From DASSUW01 sp036257565 (GTDB taxonomy: Bacteria; Actinomycetota; Thermoleophilia; Solirubrobacterales; Solirubrobacteraceae), in NCBI GenBank assembly GCA_036257565.1, contig DATAFH010000005.1, positions 1-56,355 on the forward strand: a stretch of 56,355 nucleotides of DNA, given 5' to 3'. The translations under genes were made by a program, and so were the position numbers. Position 1 is the first letter of the stretch, and every line of letters begins with the position of its first letter. The notes under the pieces are model-generated. The model was not told the origin of the DNA. It was given only the letters and a program-made list of their open reading frames with translations, and made no database searches. This document shows positions 22,864 through 31,847 of the stretch, in pieces.

Positions 22864-24720
22864 GTGGTCCTCCGCGCCCTCCCGCTCGCCCTGCTCACCC
22901 TCCTCGTCCTGCTCCCACAGGGCGCGGCAGCGGAGACGACGGCACGAATCATCGTCCAGCGGGACTCTGGGCTTTCCGCGTCCGAGCGAGCGGGGATCCG
23001 TGCGGATGTGGGAGGCGAACTGGTCGACATCCTCTCAGTCCCGCGCACCGAGGTCATCGAGGTGCCGCGCGCGAGGCTGGCCTCTGCGTTGCGTGAGCTC
23101 CGAAACAATTCGGACGTCGCCCTCGCGCAGCGGGATCGCCCCGTGCGCGCCGCGTCGAACGATCCCGAGTTCGGCAAGCTCTGGGGCCTGCACAACACCG
23201 GTCAGCCGGCCTACAACTTCAACGGAACGTCTACCTACACCGGCACCGGTGACGCAGACATCGACCTGCCGGAGGCATGGACGATGAGCTCGGGCACAGG
23301 GATCACCGTTGCTGTCGTCGACTCGGGCGTTAAGGCAAATCACCCGGATTTGAGCGGCCGGCTGCTTTCCGGGCGCGACTGGGTCGATGGGGGCGCACCG
23401 GAAGACGAAGACGGCCACGGCACCCACGTCACGGGAACCATCGTTGCCAATCGGGACAACGGTCTTGGCATTGCTGGCGTCGCACCTCGCGCGAGTGTGA
23501 CGCCCCTTCGGGTCCTGGACGAGAACGGTTTCGGCTGGACGTCCGACGTGGTTGATGCTTTCCAAGTCGCAGGCGAGCAGGGGATCCGCGTGGTCAACGC
23601 GAGTCTTGGCTTCGTCGGCCCTGATGACCTGGAGCGCCAAGTGATCGCCGACCATCCCAACACGCTCTATGTGACAGCAGCTGGGAACGCCGGTGAGGAC
23701 AACGACGACGCCGAGGTCGCCGAGTACCCATGTTCATACACGCTGGTCAACGTCCTCTGCGTCGCCGCGACCAACGCCAACGACGCGAAGCCGGCTTTCT
23801 CGAACTACGGAGAGAACTCGGTCGACGTATTCGCCCCGGGTTTGGGCATCCTTTCGACCGCCAACACCGGTGGTTATGCGGTGATGAGCGGTACGTCGAT
23901 GGCCACACCGCACGTGGCGGGCATCGCCGCCCTACTTCTGGCTCGCAATCGCTCGCTGAGCACGACGCAGCTCAAGTCGGTCATCATCAACACGGTTGAT
24001 CAGCGCTCGTCGTTGACCCCGATATCCGTTTCGAACGGTCGCGTCAACGCTCGCGCCGCCCTTGCCTCGGTGCCCGCGAACCGCGACGGTGATGGGCTCG
24101 GCGATGACTCCGACGCTTGCCCTGACCAGGCGGGGCCCCTCGCCGGTTGTCCAGACGCCGACCACGACGGGATTCCGGACTCTGCCGACAACTGCCCGAC
24201 GGTCGCCAATTCCGGGCAGCAGAACACCGACGGCCGAGCGGACGGCGGCGATGTGTGCGACCGCGACCGCGACAACGACGGTCGCCCGGACACGTCCGAC
24301 GCCTGTCCCACGGTCTACGCGGTAACCGCCAACGGCTGCCTCCCTCCGCCTCCGCCGAACCGGGATCGGGATGGGCGAATCGATGCGATCGATGCCTGCC
24401 CGACGGAGTACGCGCTGACGAAGGACGGGTGCCCGCTGGCGGCGCTGACCGGCCTCTCGACAAAGCCCCGGAAGCGTGGGGTGCGGCGGTCGGTGGTGGT
24501 GAAGGCGAGCACGAGCCGGGCGGCGAGGGTTCGGATCCTCCTGCAGCGCAAGAAGGGCCGGAAGTGGGTGAAGGTGAAGCGGCGGACGCTGGCCTCGCAG
24601 CGCAACCGGGTGCAGCTGACCGTGAAGCGCCTGAAGCGCGGGCGGCACCGGATCGTGGTGGCCGTGTACAGCAACGCCGGCCTGGGCGGGTCGGCGACCC
24701 GGTACTTCAAGGTCCGGTAG
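22864..24720 (+). CDS. Secreted subtilisin-like protease with thrombospondin type-3 repeats
   Basis: 618 residues from GTG 22864. A signal peptide occupies 1-23 and an I9-like propeptide about 27-97. The S8 catalytic domain, about 105-405, has D153 (VAVVDSGV), H185 (DGHGTHVTGT), the oxyanion Asn N275 (TAAGNAGE) and S345 (MSGTSMATPHVAG). Calcium-binding thrombospondin type-3 repeats (DRDNDGRPDTSDACP-like) cover about 415-530. The C-terminal 80 residues form a basic beta domain with many Lys and Arg, perhaps wall-binding. The protease part uses more A/T-ending codons than its neighbours and than its own C-terminal domain, suggesting domain acquisition. Confidence 0.93.
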   Translation: MVLRALPLALLTLLVLLPQGAAAETTARIIVQRDSGLSASERAGIRADVGGELVDILSVPRTEVIEVPRARLASALRELRNNSDVALAQRDRPVRAASNDPEFGKLWGLHNTGQPAYNFNGTSTYTGTGDADIDLPEAWTMSSGTGITVAVVDSGVKANHPDLSGRLLSGRDWVDGGAPEDEDGHGTHVTGTIVANRDNGLGIAGVAPRASVTPLRVLDENGFGWTSDVVDAFQVAGEQGIRVVNASLGFVGPDDLERQVIADHPNTLYVTAAGNAGEDNDDAEVAEYPCSYTLVNVLCVAATNANDAKPAFSNYGENSVDVFAPGLGILSTANTGGYAVMSGTSMATPHVAGIAALLLARNRSLSTTQLKSVIINTVDQRSSLTPISVSNGRVNARAALASVPANRDGDGLGDDSDACPDQAGPLAGCPDADHDGIPDSADNCPTVANSGQQNTDGRADGGDVCDRDRDNDGRPDTSDACPTVYAVTANGCLPPPPPNRDRDGRIDAIDACPTEYALTKDGCPLAALTGLSTKPRKRGVRRSVVVKASTSRAARVRILLQRKKGRKWVKVKRRTLASQRNRVQLTVKRLKRGRHRIVVAVYSNAGLGGSATRYFKVR

Positions 24721-24730
24721 GCATCCGGGC

Positions 24731-25453
24731 GTGACCGCCTGCCGCCTCGGCGTCCTCGCCTTCGGGGACTCGATCACGAACGGGGGCGGGGAGCTGCAGT
24801 GGGGCGTCGCGCTGCAGTCGTGGGCCCTGTGGACGGCGCGAGGCCTCGGGCTCCCGTACACGCCCCACGCCCGGGACGGCGCGACCATTGAGGACGTCCT
24901 CGCGACCCAGATCCCACAATCGAGACCCGACGCGCGGTACGACCTCGGCTGCCTCTACATCGGCGCCAACGACGTGCGGCTCCCCACGTGGGATCGGCAC
25001 GCGTTCGAGAACCATCACCGCACCGCGCTGGCGTTCCTCGCCGAGCGCTGCGATCGAGTGCTGACGGCCACCATCCCTCTCGACCTCGGGCGCCCCCGGG
25101 CGGGAGCCAGGGTCGAGCAGGCCAACGCCGCGATCACCGCCTCAGCCGCCGCTAGCCAAGCGCACGTGCTCGACCTGAGCGACTTCAGGGCCCGCAACCT
25201 GATGATGGCCGACCACGTCCACCCGACCGCGTTCGGCCAGATCGCCATCGCCGAGCGCGCGCTCGACCTCCTCGCCCGGCACGGCCTGCCGCCCCGCACC
25301 CGCCCGAGCAGCCTCGTCAGCTACGAGACCAGCCGCAAGGGCCGCCTGCGGGGCGACCTCACGTACGCCTACCGCCACGCCAAGGTGTCCGCCCGCGCGG
25401 CCGCGCTCAGCGCCGTCGCGTCAGCGCGTCGACGTCGACGCCGAGCTGCGTGA
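24731..25453 (+). CDS. SGNH/GDSL-family hydrolase
   Basis: 240 residues from GTG 24731, ten bases after the subtilase stop. Block I is VLAFGDSITNGGGE with nucleophile S14. Block III is CLYIGANDVRL (Asn in the oxyanion hole), and block V is MADHVHPTAFGQ with the catalytic Asp and His. This is an esterase or lipase acting on an unknown ester. There is no signal peptide, so it is cytoplasmic. The basic tail (ASARRRRRRAA) is encoded in the 47 bases that overlap the convergent DUF3159 gene. Confidence 0.9.
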   Translation: MTACRLGVLAFGDSITNGGGELQWGVALQSWALWTARGLGLPYTPHARDGATIEDVLATQIPQSRPDARYDLGCLYIGANDVRLPTWDRHAFENHHRTALAFLAERCDRVLTATIPLDLGRPRAGARVEQANAAITASAAASQAHVLDLSDFRARNLMMADHVHPTAFGQIAIAERALDLLARHGLPPRTRPSSLVSYETSRKGRLRGDLTYAYRHAKVSARAAALSAVASARRRRRRAA

Positions 25454-26051
25454 GCCGCCGCGGCACGTAGCGGTAGCAGAACCACAGTGCGCCCAGGAAC
25501 GCCGGCCAGCCGAGCACGATGACCGCGGCGGCCAACGCGCCCTCGCGGCCCGCCGCGATGAGGATCGTGTAGACGACGGCCCGCACGGTGAAGACGACCG
25601 CGAAGACCGCCGTCGCCTCGGCGAACGCACGCCTGATCCGCCAGTCCCGGTACCACCCCGCGGGGATGTGGTAGAGCGGCGCAACGATGAATCCGACGAG
25701 CGGCCGGCGGAACGCGATCGATCCCCAGAACCCGAGCGCCAGCCCCGCGTTCTGGATCGCCCGCGGCACGAAGTACCCCGACGCGCTGCCCATCCGGAGC
25801 GCGATGAACACCGCGAGGCCCGTGCCCAGCACGCCGCCGACCGCGTTGGTCAGCGGCTCCCGGCGCACGGCGCGGAACAGCGCGACGAGCACGGACAGGG
25901 CCATCGCGACGATCGCGGCCGTGTCGAGCCCCGCCAGCGCGTTGATGACGACGAAGACGACCGGCCCGAGCCCGGTGTCGACGAGCGCGCGGCGGTCGCG
26001 CAGGACGTCGAGGGGACTCGGCGGCCGCTCGGGCTGCTCCGCCGCGCTCAC
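25407..26051 (-). CDS. DUF3159 membrane protein
   Basis: 214 residues from a GTG that overlaps the methyltransferase stop (GTGA). Five or six hydrophobic helices, with the family pattern DTGLGPVVFVVINALAGLDT near the start, REPLTNAVGGVLGTGLAVFI in the middle, and FRRPLVGFIVAPLYHIPAGW. DUF3159 proteins are actinobacterial integral membrane proteins without a known reaction. Coupling to the methyltransferase suggests they function together. Confidence 0.85.
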   Translation of the reverse strand: MSAAEQPERPPSPLDVLRDRRALVDTGLGPVVFVVINALAGLDTAAIVAMALSVLVALFRAVRREPLTNAVGGVLGTGLAVFIALRMGSASGYFVPRAIQNAGLALGFWGSIAFRRPLVGFIVAPLYHIPAGWYRDWRIRRAFAEATAVFAVVFTVRAVVYTILIAAGREGALAAAVIVLGWPAFLGALWFCYRYVPRRLTQLGVDVDALTRRR

Positions 26052-26956
26052 CGCAGCGGCTTCCGCGCCGCGAGCATGAGGTTGTAGAAGAGCCGCGGCG
26101 GCAGGCGCGGCTCGAGCAGCCGCCGGTCGACCGCCTGCAGCGCCAGGTAGCCGCGGTACGCGTACTGGATCCACAACCACGGGATGTCGGCCGGATCCGC
26201 CGTCGCCTCGAGCGTCCGGTTGAACCACCCGAACCAGTTGGCCAGCAGTTCCTCGCCCTGCACCCGCACGTCGACGAGCCCGGCCCGCTCGGCGTGCAGC
26301 GAGAGGTCACCGGGGACGAACGCGTGCACGTCGACGAGCGCCTCGAGCGCGTGGTCCTCCTCCCCGCCGCCGTGCAGCGGGATCGGACGAGCGCCGACCA
26401 GCCGCCGCCACGCCGGCGCGACGCGCAGCGCCGCCCGCTTCGGGATCGCCGCCAGCCGGTCGCCGTGCCGCGACGGCTCGCCCGCGACGAACAGCGTCCC
26501 CCCGGGCGCCAGCACGCGCTCGAACTCGGCGAAGGCCCGGTCCAGGTCCGGCAGGTGATGGAGCACAGCGTGGCCCAGGACGAGCTCGAAGCTCTCATCC
26601 TCGAACGGCAGCTCCGCCGCGTCGCACGCTGCCGTGTCCACATCCAGCCCCAACGACCGCGCGTTGCCCTCGAGCGTCTCCAGCATCCCGGGCGAGATGT
26701 CCGTGCACGTCGTCGAACCGATCACGCCCGCCGTGGCCAGGTTGAGCGAGAAGTACCCCGTCCCGGCGCCGATCTCGAGCGCCCGCGGGAACGGCTCGGG
26801 CCGCGGCCCGAGCAGCTTCGTGACCTTCCCCAGCACCTGCCGCCGCCCCACCTCGCCGAACGAGATCCCCCACTTGGCGTCGTAGTCGCGCGCCGCGACG
26901 TCGTGGTAACGGCGGTTGACGTCGAGGATCTCGTCGGGAGCGACAGGCGCGGCCAT
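26048..26956 (-). CDS. Class I SAM-dependent methyltransferase
   Basis: 302 residues from ATG 26956. SAM-binding motif I is ALEIGAGTGYFSLNLA, the post-I acid is in TCTDISPGMLE, and motif IV-like GHAVLHHLPDLDRAFAEFER follows, all typical of Methyltransf_11 proteins. The C-terminal third is family-specific and ends PRLFYNLMLAARKPLR; substrate unknown. It lies downstream of malQ by eight bases and is coupled to the DUF3159 gene, so the three may form one minus-strand transcript. Confidence 0.88.
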   Translation of the reverse strand: MAAPVAPDEILDVNRRYHDVAARDYDAKWGISFGEVGRRQVLGKVTKLLGPRPEPFPRALEIGAGTGYFSLNLATAGVIGSTTCTDISPGMLETLEGNARSLGLDVDTAACDAAELPFEDESFELVLGHAVLHHLPDLDRAFAEFERVLAPGGTLFVAGEPSRHGDRLAAIPKRAALRVAPAWRRLVGARPIPLHGGGEEDHALEALVDVHAFVPGDLSLHAERAGLVDVRVQGEELLANWFGWFNRTLEATADPADIPWLWIQYAYRGYLALQAVDRRLLEPRLPPRLFYNLMLAARKPLR

Positions 26957-26964
26957 AGGAGCGG

Positions 26965-28194
26965 CTAGGAGGGTAGTCGTCCCGCGGCCTCCGTCGCCGC
27001 GCGTAGCCGCCGCCCGAGGTCGGCGCGCGGGAGGCGGTCGAGTTGCCAGCGCCAGGCGCCCACCTGGCCCGGCTGGTTCATCCGCCCCTCGGAGCCGAGA
27101 CCGAGCACGTCCTGCATCTGCACCATCGCCAACCGCGATGGTGACGCGAACGCGAGGCGGATCAGCGACCAGTGCGGCGAGCGCTCCCGCACGCCGGCGG
27201 CGGCCACAGCGGCATCGACCTCCGCCCGGGTCGCGGCATCGAGCCCCGAGTACCACCCGCGCACCGTGTCGTTGTCGTGCGTCCCCGTGTACACGACCGT
27301 GTCCTCGCGGTGGTTGACCGGCGTGTGCACGTTCGCCGGATCGTCCGAGCCGAAGCCGAACTGGAGCACGACCATGCCGGGCAGGCCGAGCGACGTTCGC
27401 AGCCGCTCGACGGCCGGAGTGATGACCCCCAGGTTCTCAGCGATCAGCGGCAGGTCGCGGCCCAGCGCGCGTCGCGCCGCGTCGAACGGCGCACGGCCGG
27501 GCCCTCGGCTCCAGCGCCCCGCCAGCGCATGGCGCGCTCCCACGGGCACCGTCCAGTAGGCGGCGAAGCCGCGAAAGTGGTCGATCCGCGCGAGGTCGAA
27601 GAGGTCGAAGGTGCGCCGCAGGCGGTCGATCCACCACCGGTAGCCGCGGCGCCGCAGGGCGCCCCAGTCGTAGAGCGGGTTGCCCCACAGCTGGCCCTTG
27701 TCCGTGTAGGCGTCGGGCGGCGTGCCGGCCACCGCATCCGAGCGGAACAGCTCGGGCTGCGCCCGGTGGTCGACCGACCCCGCGGCCACGTAGATCGGGA
27801 TGTCGCCGATCAGCCGCACGCCACGATCGGCCGCGTGGCGCCGCAGCTCGCCCCACTCGCGCTCGAACCGCACCTGGTCGGCGACCGCCCCGCGCGGGCC
27901 GAGGCGCGCCCAGTCGTCGATCCAGTACGCGTTGCGGTCGCGGAACTCGAGCTCCTCCTCTCGCGTGACCGGCGCCCGCGGCGACGCCAGCAGCCCTCGC
28001 CACGCCGCGAACGCCGACGCGGACTTGTAGGGCGACCCGTGCCGGTCCGGCGGACCCACGGGAAGCATCTGCCACCACGACTGCCCGGCATCCGCCAGCC
28101 AGTCCACGAACCGGTGCGCTTCGGCGCCCAGGCGGCCGCCCGGCAGGGAGGTGGGATGCAGCTGAACGCCGCTGGAACGAGAGAGAGTGACCAA
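26965..28194 (-). CDS. malQ: 4-alpha-glucanotransferase (amylomaltase), short form
   Basis: 409 residues from a TTG start. A GH77 enzyme that moves maltodextrin segments between glucans. GH77 landmarks are in order: GVQLHPTSLPGGRLG at the N-terminus, LIGDIPIYVAAGSVDH, ARIDHFRGF (nucleophile Asp), LIAENLGVITP (acid/base Glu) and GTHDNDTVRGWYSG (third Asp). It is about 90 residues shorter than Thermus-type enzymes (about 500); the helical segment after NAYWIDDWAR is compressed. It is divergent from the glgE-treS-mak operon, with 42 bases between starts, indicating shared control of glucan metabolism. Confidence 0.92.
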   Translation of the reverse strand: MVTLSRSSGVQLHPTSLPGGRLGAEAHRFVDWLADAGQSWWQMLPVGPPDRHGSPYKSASAFAAWRGLLASPRAPVTREEELEFRDRNAYWIDDWARLGPRGAVADQVRFEREWGELRRHAADRGVRLIGDIPIYVAAGSVDHRAQPELFRSDAVAGTPPDAYTDKGQLWGNPLYDWGALRRRGYRWWIDRLRRTFDLFDLARIDHFRGFAAYWTVPVGARHALAGRWSRGPGRAPFDAARRALGRDLPLIAENLGVITPAVERLRTSLGLPGMVVLQFGFGSDDPANVHTPVNHREDTVVYTGTHDNDTVRGWYSGLDAATRAEVDAAVAAAGVRERSPHWSLIRLAFASPSRLAMVQMQDVLGLGSEGRMNQPGQVGAWRWQLDRLPRADLGRRLRAATEAAGRLPS

Positions 28195-28236
28195 GAGGGG
28201 TTAGACGGCGCGTGTTGTGGATACTTCCCGGCTGCG

Positions 28237-30177
28237 ATGCCCGAGGCCACGAGCTCCGAAGCACCGGCGCGGACGCGGATCAACCGTCCGGCGCCCACCA
28301 TCGATGCGGGACGGTACCCGCCGAAGCGCTGCGTCGGCGACACCCTCCGTGTGTCCGCCGACATCTTCCGCGACGGCCACGAGATGCTGCGCGCCGTCGT
28401 CCGCTACAAGGGCCCCGGCGTCCACGACTGGCTCGAGGCGCCCATGCACGCCGTCGACGCCCACCATCGCGGCGTGCGCTGGGAGGGCGACTTCGTGGTC
28501 GAGACCCCGGGCAGCTGGTCGTTCACGATCGAGGCCTGGAACGACCTCTTCGGCACCTGGCGCGACGAGATGCACCGCAAGATCGACGCCGGCCAGCACG
28601 ACCTCGACGGCGAGCTCTCGGAGGGCGCGGCGCTGCTCGAGCTCGAGGCCGCGAACGCCGACGACCTCGGCGACCGGAACATCATCCAGAGCGCGATCAC
28701 GACGCTGACCGACGCCAAGCTCCCGGAGGCCGCGCGCCACGCCGCCGCCCTGAGTCCCGAGCTCGCACAGGCGGTCGAGCGAGTGGGCACGCGCCACGAC
28801 GCAACGGTGCTCGACGCCGAGCTGCCGCTCGAGGTCGACCGCGTCCGCGGCCGCTTCTCGGCCTGGTACGAGCTGTTCCCCCGCTCGTGGGGCGGCTTCA
28901 AGGGCGTCGAGGCGCTGATCCCCGCGATCGCCGATTACGGGTTCGACGTCCTCTACTTCACGCCGATCCACCCGATCGGCCGCAAGAACCGCAAGGGCCG
29001 CAACAACACGCTGGTCGCCGGACCCGACGACCCCGGCGTCCCCTACGCGATCGGCTCCGACGAGGGCGGGCACGAGGCCGTCCACCCGGAGCTCGGGACG
29101 ATCGGCGACCTGCGCTCGCTGTGCGGGACGGCCCGTGAGCACGGCGTGGACGTGGCGATCGACCTCGCGCTCAACGCCTCGGCCGACCACCCCTGGCTGA
29201 CCGAGCACCCCGAATGGTTCCTGCAGCGCCCCGACGGCACGATCAAGTACGCCGAGAACCCCCCCAAGAAGTACCAGGACATCTACAACTTCAACTGGGA
29301 CACGCCGGCGTGGGAGTCGCTCTGGAACGCCTGGCGGGAGATCGTCCTCCAGTGGGTCGACGCCGGCATCACGGCCTTCCGGGTCGACAACCCGCACACG
29401 AAGCCGTTCCCGTTCTGGGAGTGGCTGATCAAGGAGGTTCACGCCGTCAACCGCGACGTGATCTTCCTGTCGGAGGCCTTCACGCGGCGGGCGGTCATGC
29501 GCGAGCTGGCCAAGCTCGGCTTCACGCAGTCGTACACCTACTACACGTGGAAGAACTCGCGCTGGGAGCTCACGGAGTATGTGAACGAGCTTGCGTGGAC
29601 CGAGGAGGCCGAGTACTTCCGGCCCAACTTCTTCGTCAACACGCACGACATCCTCCACGCGTACCTGCAGCACGGCGGCCCGCCGGCCTTCGTCACCCGG
29701 CTCGTGCTCGCGGGCACGCTGAGCCCGACCTACGGCATCTACTCCGGCTACGAGCACTTCGAGAACACGCCGCTGCGCGAGGGCAGCGAGGAGTACCTGA
29801 ACTCGGAGAAGTACGAGATCCGCCGGCGCAGCTTCGACGGCCCGCTGCTGCCGATGATCCGCCGCCTGAACGAGGTCCGGCGCGACAACCCCGCGCTGCA
29901 GGTCGTCAACAACGTCCACTTCCTCGAGACGGCGAACGACGCGCTGATCGCCTTTGCTAAGACGGCGCCCGGCAACTGCATCATCGTCGTGGCGAACATC
30001 GACCCCCACAACGCCCAGGCCGGCGCGGTCCTCATCCCCGCGCACCTCGGCCTCCCGCCGGTGTTCCCGGTCCAGGACCAGTTCACGGGCGACCACTACG
30101 ACTGGCGGATCGGCACGAACTACGTGCGGCTGGATCCCCACGGGTCGCAGACCCACGTATTCAAAGTCCTGTCGTGA
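28237..30177 (+). CDS. glgE: Alpha-1,4-glucan:maltose-1-phosphate maltosyltransferase
   Basis: 646 residues from ATG 28237. GlgE extends alpha-1,4-glucan using maltose 1-phosphate. The N-terminal beta domains (RCVGDTLRVSADIFRDGHEM, RWEGDFVVETPGSWSFTIEA) precede the GH13_3 barrel, which begins WYELFPRSWGGFKGVE. Catalytic residues by position are D384 (FRVDNPHTKP), E413 (FLSEAFTRRAVM) and D471 (NTHDILH). The FTPIHPIGRKNRKGRNN segment contacts the donor in the family. It is coupled to treS by a four-base overlap. The open frame extends upstream, but only antisense to malQ. Confidence 0.96.
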   Translation: MPEATSSEAPARTRINRPAPTIDAGRYPPKRCVGDTLRVSADIFRDGHEMLRAVVRYKGPGVHDWLEAPMHAVDAHHRGVRWEGDFVVETPGSWSFTIEAWNDLFGTWRDEMHRKIDAGQHDLDGELSEGAALLELEAANADDLGDRNIIQSAITTLTDAKLPEAARHAAALSPELAQAVERVGTRHDATVLDAELPLEVDRVRGRFSAWYELFPRSWGGFKGVEALIPAIADYGFDVLYFTPIHPIGRKNRKGRNNTLVAGPDDPGVPYAIGSDEGGHEAVHPELGTIGDLRSLCGTAREHGVDVAIDLALNASADHPWLTEHPEWFLQRPDGTIKYAENPPKKYQDIYNFNWDTPAWESLWNAWREIVLQWVDAGITAFRVDNPHTKPFPFWEWLIKEVHAVNRDVIFLSEAFTRRAVMRELAKLGFTQSYTYYTWKNSRWELTEYVNELAWTEEAEYFRPNFFVNTHDILHAYLQHGGPPAFVTRLVLAGTLSPTYGIYSGYEHFENTPLREGSEEYLNSEKYEIRRRSFDGPLLPMIRRLNEVRRDNPALQVVNNVHFLETANDALIAFAKTAPGNCIIVVANIDPHNAQAGAVLIPAHLGLPPVFPVQDQFTGDHYDWRIGTNYVRLDPHGSQTHVFKVLS

Positions 30178-31847
30178 GTCGGAACGACCCGGGCCACTGG
30201 TTCGAGGCCGAGCCGCTCTGGTTCAAGACGGCGGTCTTCTACGAGATCCACACGCGCGCGTTCTTCGACGCCAACGGCGACGGATCCGGGGACTTCCGCG
30301 GCCTGATCGAGAAGCTCGACTACCTCCAGTGGCTCGGCGTCGACGCCATCTGGCTGCTGCCGTTCTACAGGTCCCCGCTGCGCGACGGCGGCTACGACAT
30401 CTCGGACTTCTTCACGATCCAGCCGGACTACGGCACGGTCGACGACGTCCGCGACTTCATCGAGGCCGCCCACCAGCGCGGCATCCGCGTGATCGCCGAC
30501 CTGGTGATGAACCACACATCGAGCGACCACCCGTGGTTCCAGGAGTCGCGTTCGGGGCCCGACAGCCCCAAGCGCGAGTGGTACGTGTGGTCGGACACCG
30601 TGCACCGCTACGAGGACGCGCGGATCATCTTCACCGACACGGAGACGTCGAACTGGACGTGGGACGACGACGCGGGCGCCTACTACTGGCACCGGTTCTT
30701 CTCCCACCAGCCGGACCTCAACTACGACAGCCCCGAAGTCCAGGAGGCGATGCTCGAGGTCCTGCGCTTCTGGCTCGACCTCGGGATGGACGGCTTCCGG
30801 CTCGACGCCGTGCCCTATCTATACGAGCGCGAGGGCACGAGCGGGGAGAACCTCCCCGAGACGCACGAGTACCTCAAGCGGGTGCGCGCCGAGATCGACT
30901 CGAAGTACCCGGACCGGGTGCTGCTGGCTGAGGCCAACCAGTGGCCGGCCGACGTCGTCGAGTACTTCGGCGACGGCGACGAGTGCCACATGGCCTTCCA
31001 CTTCCCGGTCATGCCGCGCATGTTCATGGCCCTCCGGCGGGAAGAGGCCACCCCTATCTACGAGATCCTCAAACAGACCCCTGACATCCCGGACAACTGC
31101 CAGTGGGGCCTGTTCCTGCGCAACCACGACGAGCTGACGCTCGAGATGGTGACCGACGAGGAGCGGGACTACATGTACGGCGAGTACGCCAAGGACCCGC
31201 GGATGAAGATCAACGTGGGCATCCGCCGCCGGCTCGCCCCGCTGCTCGACGGCGGGCGCGACGAGATCGAGCTGATGCACGCGATCATGTTCTCCCTGCC
31301 GGGGACGCCGGTCCTCTACTACGGCGACGAGATCGCGATGGGCGACAACGTGTACCTCGGTGACCGCGACGGCGTGCGCACGCCGATGCAGTGGACCGGC
31401 GACCGCAACGGCGGCTTCAGCCGGGCGGATTTCGCGCAGCTCTACGCGCCGCCGCTGATGGACCCGGTGTACGGCTTCCAGGCCATCAACGTCGAGGCCC
31501 AGCTGCGCACCCCGACCTCCCTGCTGCGGTGGCTGCGCCGGTTCATCTCCCTGCGCCAGGAGCACCCGGTGTTCGGGCTCGGCACCTACGAGCCGCTGAA
31601 GCCCTCCAATCTGAAGGTGTTCGCGCACCTGCGGGTCTACGAGGACGACGTGATGCTGTGCGTGCACAACCTCGCGCGCTCGGCCCAGGCCGTGGAGCTG
31701 GACCTGTCCGAGTACGAGGGGCGCATCCCGGTCGAGGTGTTCGGCCGCTCACGCTTCCCGCCCGTCGGCGAGCTGCCGTACCTGCTCACGCTCGCCCCGC
31801 GCGGCTTCTACTGGTTCCAGCTCACGGAGGACGACAGTGGCGATTGA
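30174..31847 (+). CDS. treS: Trehalose synthase / maltose alpha-glucosyltransferase
   Basis: 557 residues with a GTG start overlapping the glgE stop. A GH13_16 enzyme interconverting maltose and trehalose. WFKTAVFYEIHTRAFFDANG and the GDFRGLIEKLDYLQWLGVDA segment are typical. Catalytic residues are D211 (GFRLDAVPYL), E253 (LLAEANQWP) and D319 (RNHDELT). It contains no fused maltokinase; that is the next gene, overlapping by 11 bases. In this operon it supplies maltose to Mak. Confidence 0.96.
   Translation: MSRNDPGHWFEAEPLWFKTAVFYEIHTRAFFDANGDGSGDFRGLIEKLDYLQWLGVDAIWLLPFYRSPLRDGGYDISDFFTIQPDYGTVDDVRDFIEAAHQRGIRVIADLVMNHTSSDHPWFQESRSGPDSPKREWYVWSDTVHRYEDARIIFTDTETSNWTWDDDAGAYYWHRFFSHQPDLNYDSPEVQEAMLEVLRFWLDLGMDGFRLDAVPYLYEREGTSGENLPETHEYLKRVRAEIDSKYPDRVLLAEANQWPADVVEYFGDGDECHMAFHFPVMPRMFMALRREEATPIYEILKQTPDIPDNCQWGLFLRNHDELTLEMVTDEERDYMYGEYAKDPRMKINVGIRRRLAPLLDGGRDEIELMHAIMFSLPGTPVLYYGDEIAMGDNVYLGDRDGVRTPMQWTGDRNGGFSRADFAQLYAPPLMDPVYGFQAINVEAQLRTPTSLLRWLRRFISLRQEHPVFGLGTYEPLKPSNLKVFAHLRVYEDDVMLCVHNLARSAQAVELDLSEYEGRIPVEVFGRSRFPPVGELPYLLTLAPRGFYWFQLTEDDSGD

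Noticed and set aside
28201..30156. 651-codon minus-strand frame under glgE
   Set aside because: It is composed of repetitive Val/Arg/Glu-rich sequence without motifs, fully antisense to an unquestionable gene.
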